Positions 43,881 through 53,040 of a stretch of 64,000 bases of DNA are shown in pieces. The DNA comes from Ferruginibacter lapsinanis (GTDB taxonomy: Bacteria > Bacteroidota > Bacteroidia > Chitinophagales > Chitinophagaceae), in NCBI RefSeq assembly GCF_020783315.1, contig NZ_CP086063.1, forward strand, positions 2,902,501-2,966,500, given 5' to 3'. How positions within the stretch are numbered: the first letter of the stretch is position 1; every line of letters starts with the position of its first letter. The translations under genes were made by a program, and so were the position numbers. Below the pieces are notes generated by a model that had not been told where the DNA came from, did not search any database, and worked only from the letters and a program-made list of their open reading frames with translations.

Positions 43881-44929
43881 ATCTACCAATTATTTGACTA
43901 ATTCTTTGTTCCTCAGTCAAACCTAGGTCGTCACTATGCTCAAAAGAATATCGGTTCTCATCAATGTTTATAAAAAAGTCATTTAAATTGGCGGGAGTCA
44001 AATTATTGAAGTTAATTCTAAGTCTGTATTTCGATAAGAGCAACGGGGATTTTTCTCCTCCAAAGTAGAACCATATTTCAAATTCGGAATTACGTTGTTG
44101 AATTTCTTGTGGGTTCAAGCGTATAACTTCAGTAAATCTATAAGGTTGATTGTAGTAAATTGTGTCAACAGGTTTCACAGCTCTTATTTCATGACCATTC
44201 ATAAAGTAAGGGCTATTTGGAATTGGAGTTAAACTGCCATTAAAAATCACCCCATTAGTAACCACAATTCTATAGAATGCTTTGTATTCGTTTTGAAGTC
44301 TTGACAAATTAAAAATCATAGCAGTCATTTCAAGATAAAAGTATCTGCCGTCATGATGAAAGTTGTTAAGAGTTATGTACCCTTTTAATTTCGGATAAGT
44401 TATTTTTTTGAAAAGTGCTTCTATATAGTGATGAGGAGCAGGCTTAGTTTGTCCATCAATTCTCATGTAATAAGTATTTCGAAACTGATGGGGACTATAT
44501 TCGCTTTGCTGAACTTCCACAAGATAGATGTAGTTCCCATTGTCAACTAGGGTATAAAAGTTTACATTGTTTGGAGCAGGTGTTATCGAGTCTGTAATTC
44601 GATTGATGAAATAATCTTTTTCAACAAGTCTTGTCACAGGTGATAATGCTCCTACAAATACTTTTTCAGTCCTTCCTGCCACATTTTGTCCAACAGGTGC
44701 ACCCCAAATTAATAGACCTCCACTGGAGTTTAAAAGAGCACAAACTGTTCTAATTATGCCATTTTCTTTTTCTTTATCATTCTCACCTGGAGCATGAAAT
44801 GACTTAAACTCAATTTTGTCAGATTCCTCTTTTTCTGTTGCAAAGAAATCTATTATGTCTTGATAATTCAAGTCTTGAGGTGTCTTGCCGAAGTATTGTT
44901 GGATGTAACTCATAAAATTGTAGCTAACA
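43864..44929. mobile_element. Inverted-repeat-bounded gene unit 2
   Basis: TGTTAGCTACA (43864-43874) and TGTAGCTAACA (44919-44929) are exact 11-bp inverted copies. They stand 4 nt outside the stop and 5 nt outside the start codon of the enclosed gene, which they frame almost symmetrically. Confidence 0.5.
43879..44913 (-). CDS. AlbA_2 (Schlafen-type) domain protein
   Basis: A 344-aa protein. Residues about 28-175 form an AlbA_2 domain: ESDKIEFKSFH, GIIRTVCALLNSSGGLLIWGA, then NNVNFYTLVDNGNYIYLVEVQ and FRNTYYMRIDGQTKPA. The domain is often annotated as ATP-binding or DNA-binding and is frequent in regulators and phage-defence proteins. The C-terminal half (about 190-340) is unrecognised. It is carried in a short inverted-repeat unit with no helicase or toxin beside it. 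Confidence 0.78.
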   Translation of the reverse strand: MSYIQQYFGKTPQDLNYQDIIDFFATEKEESDKIEFKSFHAPGENDKEKENGIIRTVCALLNSSGGLLIWGAPVGQNVAGRTEKVFVGALSPVTRLVEKDYFINRITDSITPAPNNVNFYTLVDNGNYIYLVEVQQSEYSPHQFRNTYYMRIDGQTKPAPHHYIEALFKKITYPKLKGYITLNNFHHDGRYFYLEMTAMIFNLSRLQNEYKAFYRIVVTNGVIFNGSLTPIPNSPYFMNGHEIRAVKPVDTIYYNQPYRFTEVIRLNPQEIQQRNSEFEIWFYFGGEKSPLLLSKYRLRINFNNLTPANLNDFFINIDENRYSFEHSDDLGLTEEQRISQIIGR

Positions 44930-45127
44930 CAAATATATATGATATCACACGCTATCCCTAAAAAAAGTAATCATTGAAAACCAACGGTTTAGTAGTATAC
45001 TTTTTGTATTGTTATTGCGCCAATACAATTTCATTTCCTTAAAATCACTCAAAAACTTCAATTTTCCACCAGCTAGGCAAAAAGCTGTTGTTTAACATGT
45101 TATTTTCCCACTACCCTGCCATTTTTT

Positions 45128-45297
45128 GATACCGAAACCTTCCCGGATCTTCCGGCAGCCTTTCGGTATCATACGGAAGCCTTCCCCAGACTTCCGGCAA
45201 CCTTTCGGTATCATACGGAAGCCTTCCCCGGACTTCCGGCAGCCCGTCGGGTATTCCCGAAACCTTCCCCGGGCTTCCGGCAAGCTTTCGGGTAAGA
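45128..45297. repeat. Tandem array of a 42-bp repeat
   Basis: The units are 45128-45160 (partial), 45161-45202, 45203-45244, 45245-45285 (41 bp, diverged) and a partial copy to 45297. Each has TTTCGG at its start and CTTCCGGCA near its end, with short internal dyads (GGAAG/CTTCC). The length of 42 keeps frames open on both strands, but neither translation looks like a protein. It is GC-richer than its surroundings. The flanking 44930-45127 shows nothing recognisable. Confidence 0.8.
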
Positions 45298-45396
45298 AAA
45301 CAGCTATTTACACATTTTGCCCTTTCGATGTTTGTTGCTTAATTGAAAACAAATGCCCGGGGAGACGCCGTCTATTTCAACACCTAATTTTATCAC

Positions 45397-45533
45397 ACCG
45401 TCTTCGACAGGCTCAGACTGATAGTAAAAGTATTGTTAGGTTGAGCGCATTTAATTTGATGATCTTCTATGAATTTCAGAGAGGCCTCTCTTGCAAAATA
45501 AAAATCTGTCAGTCTGAGCCTGTCGAAGACGGT
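45397..45533. repeat. MITE-like element with perfect 25-bp terminal inverted repeats
   Basis: Arms 45397-45421 and 45509-45533 are exact reverse complements (25/25) separated by 87 nt. The arm contains TTCGACAGGCTCAGACTGA, a sequence I remember as recurring in intergenic DNA of many Bacteroidota. Inside lies the palindrome AGAGAGGCCTCTCT (45478-45491). No open frame or target-site duplication is evident. Confidence 0.75.
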
Positions 45534-45600
45534 CATTTAGTAAAAGCTTTCCGATGTGAATTTATAAACTGAGGAACATGATAGTTACTAAATATTCAAC

Positions 45601-45635
45601 AAAAAAAAATCCCCGATGAACTCAATCACCGGGGA
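45601..45635 (-). terminator. Rho-independent terminator of rpoD
   Basis: TCCCCGATGA pairs with TCACCGGGGA; on the minus strand the hairpin is followed by a run of T. It lies 22 nt after the rpoD stop codon. Confidence 0.88.
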
Positions 45636-45657
45636 AAATATTATCATTTAAAAACAA

Positions 45658-46515
45658 TTAACCTAAGTACGCTTTCAATGCTCCGCTGTAACGGGCTTTT
45701 TGTAAACGTTTGATCGCTCTTTCTTTGATCTGACGGATACGCTCTTTGGTAAGATCATATTTTTGACCGATCTGCTCAATGGTAACACCATTTTCACCAT
45801 CTAAACCAAAATAAGCATTTACGATCTCTGCTTCACGAGGGCTTAATGATTTTAATACACGACGAATTTCATTTCTTAATGAATCATGCATTACATCCTC
45901 ATCTGTATCATCGCCTCCTTGTAACAGATCACCCATAGCCACATCTTCTGCTTCGTGTACCGGAGCATCTAATGAAGTATGACGGGTATTACTTTGGAAA
46001 ATATTATTGATCTCAGTTTCGCTCATTTCAAGCAATTCTGCTAATTCTTCTGTAGATGGTTCTCTTTCATGCTCTTGTTCAAAAGCCATGTAAGCTTTGT
46101 TGGCTTTGTTATAAGTACCGATCTTATTTTGTGGTAAACGTACCAATCTGCCTTGTTCAGCCAAAGCCTGCAAAATTGATTGACGGATCCACCATACGGC
46201 GTAAGAGATAAATTTAAACCCTTTGGTTTCATCGAAACGTTGAGCTGCTTTGATCAAACCAAGGTTACCTTCGTTGATCAGATCACTCAAAGAAAGCCCC
46301 TGATGCTGGTATTGTTTAGCCACAGAAACCACAAAACGTAAGTTAGCCTGCACCAACTTATCTAATGCTCTCTGATCGTTCATTTTGATCTTTTGCGCCA
46401 AAATGGTTTCCTCTTCAGGAGTGATCATCGAAATCTTGGAAATTTCCTGTAAATACTTCTCAACTGCCTGAGAATCTCTGTTTGTAATCTGGGTTGCTAT
46501 CTTAAGTTGCCTCAT
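45658..46515 (-). CDS. rpoD: Primary RNA polymerase sigma factor (RpoD/SigA)
   Basis: A 285-aa protein, the short form typical of Bacteroidota that lacks region 1.1. It shows region 1.2 (VEKYLQEISKISMITPEEE), region 2 (LIKAAQRFDETKGFKFISYAVWWIRQSI, shown here as FDETKGFKFISYAVWWIRQ), region 3, and region 4 (VTIEQIGQKYDLTKERIRQIKERAIKRL split over the helix-turn-helix). It recognises the -33/-7 promoters seen in the window. It is monocistronic with a strong terminator. Confidence 0.96.
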   Translation of the reverse strand: MRQLKIATQITNRDSQAVEKYLQEISKISMITPEEETILAQKIKMNDQRALDKLVQANLRFVVSVAKQYQHQGLSLSDLINEGNLGLIKAAQRFDETKGFKFISYAVWWIRQSILQALAEQGRLVRLPQNKIGTYNKANKAYMAFEQEHEREPSTEELAELLEMSETEINNIFQSNTRHTSLDAPVHEAEDVAMGDLLQGGDDTDEDVMHDSLRNEIRRVLKSLSPREAEIVNAYFGLDGENGVTIEQIGQKYDLTKERIRQIKERAIKRLQKARYSGALKAYLG

Positions 46516-46622
46516 TGTCGTGTATTGTATTCTAAAGTTATAACGCTTATATGACCACTTTTGTTGGGAAAATGTTGCAAAGGGAAGTTAAAAAAAACAG
46601 CAAATTCCTTGAAAATTGTGTG

Positions 46623-46630
46623 CAAAGTTA
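46623..46630 (-). promoter_or_regulatory. Candidate -7 element of rpoD
   Basis: TAACTTTG on the minus strand is an exact TAnnTTTG match about 107 nt upstream of the rpoD ATG, implying a leader of about 100 nt. The rest of 46516-46768 shows nothing else recognisable. Confidence 0.4.
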
Positions 46631-46768
46631 CGTTGCAAATTTTGTATTTCATAGTGTTTATGAAAAAAAAGGACATAATGACGCTCTAATATCTTGTTTT
46701 TATGACCCTTTTATTAAACTCTGCCACCCCAAATCTTAATTTGCTCCTTCTTTTATTATCTTTATTAG

Positions 46769-47785
46769 ATGATAACCGACTTACGCTCAGATACTTTCAC
46801 TAAGCCATCCCCCGCCATGCTTGAGGCCATGTTCAAGGCTGAAGTTGGGGATGATGTGTTTGGAGAAGATCCAACTGTAAATAAACTCGAAGCAATGGCT
46901 GCCGACATGTTTGGCATGCAGGCCGCCTTATTTTGTGCCAGCGGAACCATGGGTAACCAGATCGCTATTAAATGCCATACCCAACCCGGCGATGAGGTAA
47001 TTTGCGAAAGATTGAGCCATGTCTACATTTACGAAGGTGGTGGCATTGCTTTTAACAGCAGTTGCCAGGTTAGTCCTATAGATGGAATAAATGGTAAAAT
47101 AACCGCTTCTCAAGTACAAGAAGCCATCAATCCTGATGCAGTGTATAAGGCAAATACAAGTTTAGTAAGCATAGAAAACACCACAAACAGAGGTGGCGGA
47201 AATTGTTACGAATTTGCTGATATTGAATCAATTAAAGACACTTGTTTACAAAATAACTTAAAACTACATCTGGATGGCGCAAGGATCTGGAATGCCCTGG
47301 TGGCCAAGAGTGAAACGCCTAAAATGTATGGGGAGATATTTGACAGTATTTCTGTGTGTTTGAGTAAAGGGCTCGGCGCACCTGTGGGAAGTGTATTGTT
47401 GGGAACAACCGAGTTCATCAACAGGGCCAGAAGGATTCGAAAGGTATTAGGAGGCGGAATGAGGCAGGCCGGCTACCTGGCTGCTGCAGGAATTTACGCC
47501 TTAGAAAACAATATCGCTACACTTGCCCAAGATCACCTGCACGCCAGGCAGATAGCTGCCGCATTAGAGAAAAAAAGTTTTGTACACAAGATCATGCCGG
47601 TTGAAACCAATATTCTGATATTTGAAGTTAGCGCCCCCTACTCTGCGGTCAGCTTTACAAATGTGCTGGCTAAATTTAATATTTTAGCGATGGCAGTGTC
47701 ACCGGTACAGGTTCGTATGGTAACGCATTTAGATATTACTGATAAAATGGTGGATGATCTGGTGAAGGTTATCGAACAACTGTAA
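46769..47785 (+). CDS. ltaE: Low-specificity L-threonine aldolase
   Basis: A 338-aa PLP enzyme that cleaves L-threonine or L-allo-threonine to glycine and acetaldehyde. It shows the N-terminal DLRSDTFTKPSPAM, GDDVFGEDPTVNKLE, HLDGARIWNA (167-176) and the PLP lysine Lys200 in SVCLSKGLGAPVGS. Length is normal. It is divergent from rpoD. The symbol follows the E. coli enzyme. Confidence 0.92.
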   Translation: MITDLRSDTFTKPSPAMLEAMFKAEVGDDVFGEDPTVNKLEAMAADMFGMQAALFCASGTMGNQIAIKCHTQPGDEVICERLSHVYIYEGGGIAFNSSCQVSPIDGINGKITASQVQEAINPDAVYKANTSLVSIENTTNRGGGNCYEFADIESIKDTCLQNNLKLHLDGARIWNALVAKSETPKMYGEIFDSISVCLSKGLGAPVGSVLLGTTEFINRARRIRKVLGGGMRQAGYLAAAGIYALENNIATLAQDHLHARQIAAALEKKSFVHKIMPVETNILIFEVSAPYSAVSFTNVLAKFNILAMAVSPVQVRMVTHLDITDKMVDDLVKVIEQL

Positions 47786-47843
47786 TTACCTGTTTGCTAT
47801 TGGCAAAAATCTTTTCAGTTGACGCCTGATCAACGATTCTTTA

Positions 47844-47859
47844 TAAAATGTACATTTTA
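47844..47859. promoter_or_regulatory. Perfect 16-bp palindrome upstream of pgi
   Basis: TAAAATGTACATTTTA is its own reverse complement, 36 nt upstream of the pgi -33 element. It may be an operator; no binding protein is known. Confidence 0.4.
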
Positions 47860-47895
47860 CACATCTTTTTAGATAAAGAGGTGTTTTTACAACAC

Positions 47896-47922
47896 TTGTT
47901 TTCCTTTTTATAAATATCTTCG
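47896..47922 (+). promoter_or_regulatory. Promoter of pgi
   Basis: TTG (47896-47898), 16-nt spacer, and TATCTTCG (47915-47922), a one-base variant of TAnnTTTG. The leader would be about 30 nt. Confidence 0.45.
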
Positions 47923-47955
47923 CATCCATTTCTAATCTAATTAACACTTACATAA

Positions 47956-49548
47956 ATGTTTCCAAAGATCAATCCGACATCTACACAAGCCTGGCAAGGT
48001 TTACAACAACATCACGCTATTATTCAACCAGTACATATGAAAGATCTGTTTGCCAATGATGCAGATCGTTTTACCAATTTCTCTTTATGTATGGATGATA
48101 TTGTTTTTGATTATTCAAAAAATATCATCACAGAAAATACACTTGAACTTTTAGTGCAATTAGCCGAAGAATGTAAACTGAAAGAAGCGATCGATGCACA
48201 ATTCAATGGCGAAAAAATAAATGAAACTGAAAACAGAGCTGTATTACATACTGCACTTAGAAATTTTTCGGGCAAGCCGGTAATTACAGACGGAAAAGAC
48301 GTAATGCCGGATATTAAAAAAGTACAGGAACAAATGAAGGCATTCTGTGCTAAGGTTCATAGCGGAGAATGGAAAGGTTTTACCGGAAAAAAGATAAAAT
48401 ATATTGTCAATATCGGCATCGGGGGAAGTGATCTTGGTCCGGTAATGGTTACTGAAGCACTTAAACCATACTGGATTGATGGTATACAAACCTATTTTGT
48501 TAGTAATGTAGATGGCACTCATATTGCTGAAACTTTGAAAAAAGTTACGGCAGATGAAACGCTTTTTTTAATTGCCTCTAAAACCTTCACTACACAGGAA
48601 ACTATGACCAATGCTCATTCTGCAAGAGATTGGTTTTTACAACAGGCGAAAGATGAGGCACATGTGGCCAAGCATTTTGCTGCATTAAGTACCAATGAAG
48701 CGGCTGTAGTGAAATTTGGAATTGCTGCTGAAAATATGTTCGGCTTTTGGGATTGGGTTGGAGGAAGATACAGTTTGTGGAGCGCCATAGGATTATCAAT
48801 AGCACTGACGATAGGATATGATAATTTTGAAGCAGTGCTAAAAGGTGCTCACAAAGCTGATATCCATTTTGCTACTGAAAAATTTGATAAAAATATTCCG
48901 GTGATAATGGCCTTGTTAGGTATCTGGTACGTAAATTTTTACGGAGCTGCCACCGAAGCTATTTTACCTTATGACCAATATATGCATCGTTTTGCCGCCT
49001 ATTTTCAGCAAGGAAATATGGAAAGCAATGGCAAGTATATCGACAGAAATGGTGTAGAAGTAACTTACGAAACGGGGCCGGTTATTTGGGGAGAACCCGG
49101 CACTAACGGTCAGCATGCATTTTATCAACTGATCCACCAGGGAACACAAATGATCCCTTGCGATTTTATTGCTCCTGCAATAAGCCACAACCCTATTGGC
49201 GATCACCATCAGAAACTATTAAGCAATTTTTTTGCACAAACAGAAGCCTTGATGAATGGAGCAGATCACGACAATCCATACAGAGTATTTACGGGTAACA
49301 GACCAACGAATTCTTTCCTGGTAAAACAAATCACTCCTTACACTTTGGGTACATTGATCGCTTTTTATGAGCATAAGATCTTTGTACAGGGTGTTATCTG
49401 GAATATCTTCAGTTATGACCAATGGGGTGTAGAATTAGGGAAAATATTAGCTAATAAAATTTTACCCGAATTACAGGATGATGCATCTGTTCATTCTCAC
49501 GATTCTTCAACAAACAACCTGATAAATATATATAAGAAATTCAGATAG
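47956..49548 (+). CDS. pgi: Glucose-6-phosphate isomerase
   Basis: A 530-aa enzyme interconverting glucose-6-phosphate and fructose-6-phosphate. It shows [20 protein letters not shown], the signature [20 protein letters not shown] (which contains the catalytic His), and the C-terminal [11 protein letters not shown]. Length matches the E. coli type. It is monocistronic between an aldolase and a stress-protein gene. Confidence 0.97.
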   Translation: MFPKINPTSTQAWQGLQQHHAIIQPVHMKDLFANDADRFTNFSLCMDDIVFDYSKNIITENTLELLVQLAEECKLKEAIDAQFNGEKINETENRAVLHTALRNFSGKPVITDGKDVMPDIKKVQEQMKAFCAKVHSGEWKGFTGKKIKYIVNIGIGGSDLGPVMVTEALKPYWIDGIQTYFVSNVDGTHIAETLKKVTADETLFLIASKTFTTQETMTNAHSARDWFLQQAKDEAHVAKHFAALSTNEAAVVKFGIAAENMFGFWDWVGGRYSLWSAIGLSIALTIGYDNFEAVLKGAHKADIHFATEKFDKNIPVIMALLGIWYVNFYGAATEAILPYDQYMHRFAAYFQQGNMESNGKYIDRNGVEVTYETGPVIWGEPGTNGQHAFYQLIHQGTQMIPCDFIAPAISHNPIGDHHQKLLSNFFAQTEALMNGADHDNPYRVFTGNRPTNSFLVKQITPYTLGTLIAFYEHKIFVQGVIWNIFSYDQWGVELGKILANKILPELQDDASVHSHDSSTNNLINIYKKFR

Positions 49549-49647
49549 ACAGGCTTGTTTCTTTGCTTTGAAGATCATGTAGATAAATGATTAATATCAT
49601 TTTATTCCTTTTGATGCATTCCTAACTTGTGGCAGTAAATTTCTTTT

Positions 49648-50475
49648 ATGAAAACAATTATTGCCCCGGTTGATTTCTCACCGCAATCATTAAACGCGGC
49701 TTTTTTTGCAGCAGACCTTGCAGAATTTTACGGTGCTGACCTGATCTTATTTCATACATACGAGGTTATTACACCTATGACAGTGTATACATACCCGTTT
49801 GTAAGTTTACCCGAAATGCAACATGCGGCTGAATATGAATTGGAGGAATGTAAAAAGAAAATAGATTCCAGGCTGAAACGAGCCATACATATTGAGTTAA
49901 GGACTGAATATAATAGCCTGGAAGTAGGGTTGAAAAATTTATGTGATGAGAAAAAACCTGACCTTGTAGTGATGGGGTTGTCTGGTAAGGATGTACTTAC
50001 CCGTTTAGTGGTTGGCAGCAATACCATACGGGCAATTCATCATTTAGACTACCCTATTTTAGCCGTGCCAACAAAGGCCGAATTCATCCCAATCAGAAAA
50101 ATTGGTTTTGCCTGCGATTACAAACAGGTAGAGGATACTACACCGATAGAACCTTTGAAGAAATTAATCCTTGACTTCAAAGCTGAATTGCATGTAATGA
50201 ATGTTGATAATACAAGCCAAAGTCGTACTTCGGAAGAAAGGGCATTAGAAAATGGGTATGCGGTAGAGTTATTAAAGGCCTTCAAGCCCGAATTTCATGC
50301 CATAGAATCTCCTGATGTTACAGATGGCATCAATTGGTTTGCACAAAAAGCCAAATTAGATCTGATTGTGGTGATACCTAAAAAACATAATCTTATCGAT
50401 AAACTATTTAAACGCAGTCAGACGAAAGACCTGATTTTTCATACAAACATTCCCGTGTTGTGTATGCATGAATAA
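49648..50475 (+). CDS. Universal stress protein, tandem UspA domains
   Basis: A 275-aa protein with two UspA domains: residues 1-140 (IIAPVDFSPQSLNAAFFAADLAEFYG, VVMGLSGKDVLTRLVVGSNT with the ATP-type G-x9-G loop) and about 150-275 (a weaker copy ending DLIFHTNIPVLCMHE). Tandem Usp proteins are common in Bacteroidota and respond to starvation or oxygen stress. It is followed by a bidirectional terminator. Confidence 0.9.
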   Translation: MKTIIAPVDFSPQSLNAAFFAADLAEFYGADLILFHTYEVITPMTVYTYPFVSLPEMQHAAEYELEECKKKIDSRLKRAIHIELRTEYNSLEVGLKNLCDEKKPDLVVMGLSGKDVLTRLVVGSNTIRAIHHLDYPILAVPTKAEFIPIRKIGFACDYKQVEDTTPIEPLKKLILDFKAELHVMNVDNTSQSRTSEERALENGYAVELLKAFKPEFHAIESPDVTDGINWFAQKAKLDLIVVIPKKHNLIDKLFKRSQTKDLIFHTNIPVLCMHE

Positions 50476-50517
50476 TGCAGTATTTATATTTGTTTATAGC
50501 AAAGTGGATAATAAAGC

Positions 50518-50548
50518 AAAACGGCCCAATAAATTGAGCCGTTTTTAT
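50518..50548. terminator. Bidirectional terminator between the Usp and DUF3276 genes
   Basis: AAAACGGC pairs with GCCGTTTT, and the stem extends with one mismatch to a 2-nt loop. T-runs exist in both directions, serving the convergent genes. Confidence 0.8.
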
Positions 50549-50572
50549 TTATAAGCAATTGGTTTTGTATAC

Positions 50573-51019
50573 TTACCATTTATCCACCTCTTCAGTACTT
50601 CCATTATCTAACGGAGTAGTGTCTACAGAAGCAACAGGGATCTCAACTTTTGCTTCAGCTACAACTTCAGGAGCTATTTCCTGAGCAATACCATCATGGT
50701 TAACAGATGATTCATCACCTTCATAAGGTGTATCATGGTTAAATGCGTCAAAATCAAAATCAGGCATTAATTCTGTCTTCACATAATCAACTGCTTCACC
50801 TAAGCCTTTAATAAATTTATTGAAATCTTCTTTGTATAAAAAGATCTTATGTCTGTCATATCCTTCAGAGTCAAAACGTTTACGGCTTTCAGTAATTGTC
50901 AGATAGTAATCATTTCCACGGGTTTCTCTTACATCAAAAAAGTAAGTTCTACGCTTTCCGGCTTTAATGCGTTTGCTATAAACGCTTTCCATTTTTTTGT
51001 CATTATTTTCGTACGCCAC
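50573..51019 (-). CDS. DUF3276 (PUR-alpha-like) nucleic-acid-binding protein
   Basis: A 148-aa protein. Residues about 12-95 are a PUR domain (VYSKRIKAGKRRTYFFDVR, GNDYYLTITESRKRF, RHKIFLYKEDFNKFIKGL), a Whirly-like fold that binds single-stranded DNA or RNA. The C-terminal 50 residues are acidic and low in complexity. The start is GTG at 51019; an ATG nine codons downstream is an alternative. The family is Bacteroidota-typical and its function is unproven. Confidence 0.87.
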   Translation of the reverse strand: MAYENNDKKMESVYSKRIKAGKRRTYFFDVRETRGNDYYLTITESRKRFDSEGYDRHKIFLYKEDFNKFIKGLGEAVDYVKTELMPDFDFDAFNHDTPYEGDESSVNHDGIAQEIAPEVVAEAKVEIPVASVDTTPLDNGSTEEVDKW

Positions 51020-51126
51020 AGTAGTAAAGTTTTTAAATTAAATATCTTGTTTAATGTTAAAGAATAAGGGCAAAGATAAAACTGTTTTTGAAATAGCAAA
51101 ATAAACCTGATTTTTACCCGAAATTC

Positions 51127-52953
51127 TTACCCGGCACTCTCTTGTTCCTGTTGCCTGTTATACATTTCAGCATAATACCCCTTTTTTGCCAATAGCTCGT
51201 AATGAGTACCGGTTTCGACAATTTTACCCTCATCCAACACCAGTATTTTATCAAATTGTAATAAAGAAAATATTCGATGCGTAATAATTATAGCCGTTTT
51301 ATCCTGCATATAATGATTCAATGTATTCAAAATTTCCTTTTCTGTTTTAGCATCCACCGCACTTAAGCAATCGTCAAAAATCACTATCGGTGAATTTTTA
51401 ATTAATGCCCTGGCGATAGATATCCGTTGCTTTTGTCCTCCACTCAGCGTAACACCTCTCTCCCCAACCAACGTATTATAGTTTAAAGGAAATCCTTGTA
51501 TCTCCTTATGAATATTTGCCTGAGAAGCAGCTGTGACAATTTTTTCCTGTGTAGCGCTGTCCAAACCAAACCTAATATTATTGCTGATGGTTTCACTGAA
51601 CAGGAAAATATCCTGCGGAACATAACTGATCTGCGATCGCAAATTTTCTATATCCAACTTGTTAATAGGTACTCCATCATATTGTATCAGTCCATTATCA
51701 GCATCATACATTCTTAAAAGCAACTGGGCTATAGTAGACTTTCCCGATCCTGTTCTGCCAACGATAGCGATCTTTTCCTTCGGTTTGATAGAAAAAGAAA
51801 AATCGTTTATTGCGTGTATACCCGTATGTGAGTAAGTAAAATCAACATTGGTAAAATCAATAGCTCCTTTCAATGTTGCATGCAAAGGAGTCTGCGAATT
51901 TTTTATTGTCGGTTCTGTCTGCAAAAATTCATTGATGCGTTTTTGCGATGCCGCAGCCCGCTGTGTCATACTTGCCGTCCAGCCAATAGCACTTACAGGA
52001 AAAGTAAGCATCTGTATATACATCACAAATTCAGCTATAGTACCTACTTTATTATTAACGGGATCATGCAATACATCCATTCCCCCCACCATAATAGTCA
52101 ACAACGTACTGATACCGATCAGTAATGCCATACTGGGAAAGTATATAGCTTCTGTCTTAGCTAATCCTAATGCGTTTCGTTTATACGCATCACTGTTAGC
52201 AGTAAAAAATCCAAGCATGGCTTTTTCCTGCACAAAAGATTTGATCACTCTGATACCACTGTAAGACTCCTGCGCATTTGTTGTCAGGCTGCTCAGCAAG
52301 GATTGCACCCGTTCACTTTTTTTATTGATGATCGTGTTTACAAAATAAATTGTGATAGCCAAAAGAGGTAAAGGAGATAATGCAACCAAAGTAAGTTTAG
52401 GACTAGCTTTAAGCATAAAAAATATACTAAACCCCAGCACTGCAGCTAAGTTGATAAAATACATGATTGCAGGTCCGGTATACATTCTAACTCTGCTAAC
52501 ATCTTCCGAAATACGATTCATCAGATCTCCTGTACTGTGAGTTTTATAAAACCCGGCATCTAATTGCTGGTAATGTGCGAATACCTGGTTCTTTTGATCA
52601 TATTCGATCAGCCTGCTCATTACAATAATGGTCTGTCTCATCAGGAACATGAAGAAGCCACTGATCAAAGCCAACACCAGTAATATTATACCACTCCATA
52701 CTATTTTTTCTGAAAACGCCTTTGATTCTAGTTTTGAAATGATAAACTGAACAATGATATCATTATTACTTTTTATATCCCCAGCTACAGCGGTAGCAGA
52801 AGCCGCTTTTTTAACCACCGCATTCACAACATAACCGGTAAGTTGCGGGGAAAGTATCCTGAAATAATTGGTAAGAATGATAAATACTATTCCTAGCAAA
52901 AATCGCCAGCGATGTTTCCAAAAAAAGTGATTGATCGTAAAGAGATGCCTCAT
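51127..52953 (-). CDS. ABC exporter with fused membrane and ATPase domains (MsbA-like)
   Basis: A 608-aa half-transporter. Six membrane helices lie in residues about 15-330. The ATPase has Walker A GRTGSGKST, signature LSGGQKQRISIARAL, Walker B IVIFDDCLSAVD, with Cys in place of the usual Pro, and H-loop TAIIITHRI. The family exports lipids, including lipid A precursors, or drugs. It lies between DUF3276 and the polysaccharide locus but is separated from the latter by a terminator. Confidence 0.92.
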   Translation of the reverse strand: MRHLFTINHFFWKHRWRFLLGIVFIILTNYFRILSPQLTGYVVNAVVKKAASATAVAGDIKSNNDIIVQFIISKLESKAFSEKIVWSGIILLVLALISGFFMFLMRQTIIVMSRLIEYDQKNQVFAHYQQLDAGFYKTHSTGDLMNRISEDVSRVRMYTGPAIMYFINLAAVLGFSIFFMLKASPKLTLVALSPLPLLAITIYFVNTIINKKSERVQSLLSSLTTNAQESYSGIRVIKSFVQEKAMLGFFTANSDAYKRNALGLAKTEAIYFPSMALLIGISTLLTIMVGGMDVLHDPVNNKVGTIAEFVMYIQMLTFPVSAIGWTASMTQRAAASQKRINEFLQTEPTIKNSQTPLHATLKGAIDFTNVDFTYSHTGIHAINDFSFSIKPKEKIAIVGRTGSGKSTIAQLLLRMYDADNGLIQYDGVPINKLDIENLRSQISYVPQDIFLFSETISNNIRFGLDSATQEKIVTAASQANIHKEIQGFPLNYNTLVGERGVTLSGGQKQRISIARALIKNSPIVIFDDCLSAVDAKTEKEILNTLNHYMQDKTAIIITHRIFSLLQFDKILVLDEGKIVETGTHYELLAKKGYYAEMYNRQQEQESAG

Positions 52954-52996
52954 GTATTACAAAAGTATATCAAAAGTTTGGTAGGAATATAAATAC

Positions 52997-53023
52997 AAAA
53001 GGGTTCAGCTAGCTGAACCCTTT
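52997..53023 (-). terminator. Terminator closing the polysaccharide operon
   Basis: AAAGGGTTCAGCT pairs perfectly with AGCTGAACCCTTT, then TTTTG on the minus strand. It lies 17 nt after the phosphatase stop codon. Confidence 0.78.
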
Positions 53024-53040
53024 AAGAATTATGAATATTG

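Noticed and set aside
42909..44929. Classical integron
   Set aside because: No integrase gene in the window and no attC core of the usual GTTRRRY form at both ends; only the general architecture is similar.
45128..45297. CRISPR array
   Set aside because: Units are contiguous with no unique spacers, and no cas gene is in the window.
45126..45572. 148-aa plus-strand frame (and a 63-aa minus-strand frame) over the 42-bp repeats
   Set aside because: Both frames are open only because the repeat length is a multiple of three. The translations are simple repeats with no signal or domain and run into the MITE-like element.
46551..46739. 62-aa plus-strand frame between rpoD and the aldolase gene
   Set aside because: No recognisable composition, and it covers the rpoD promoter region.
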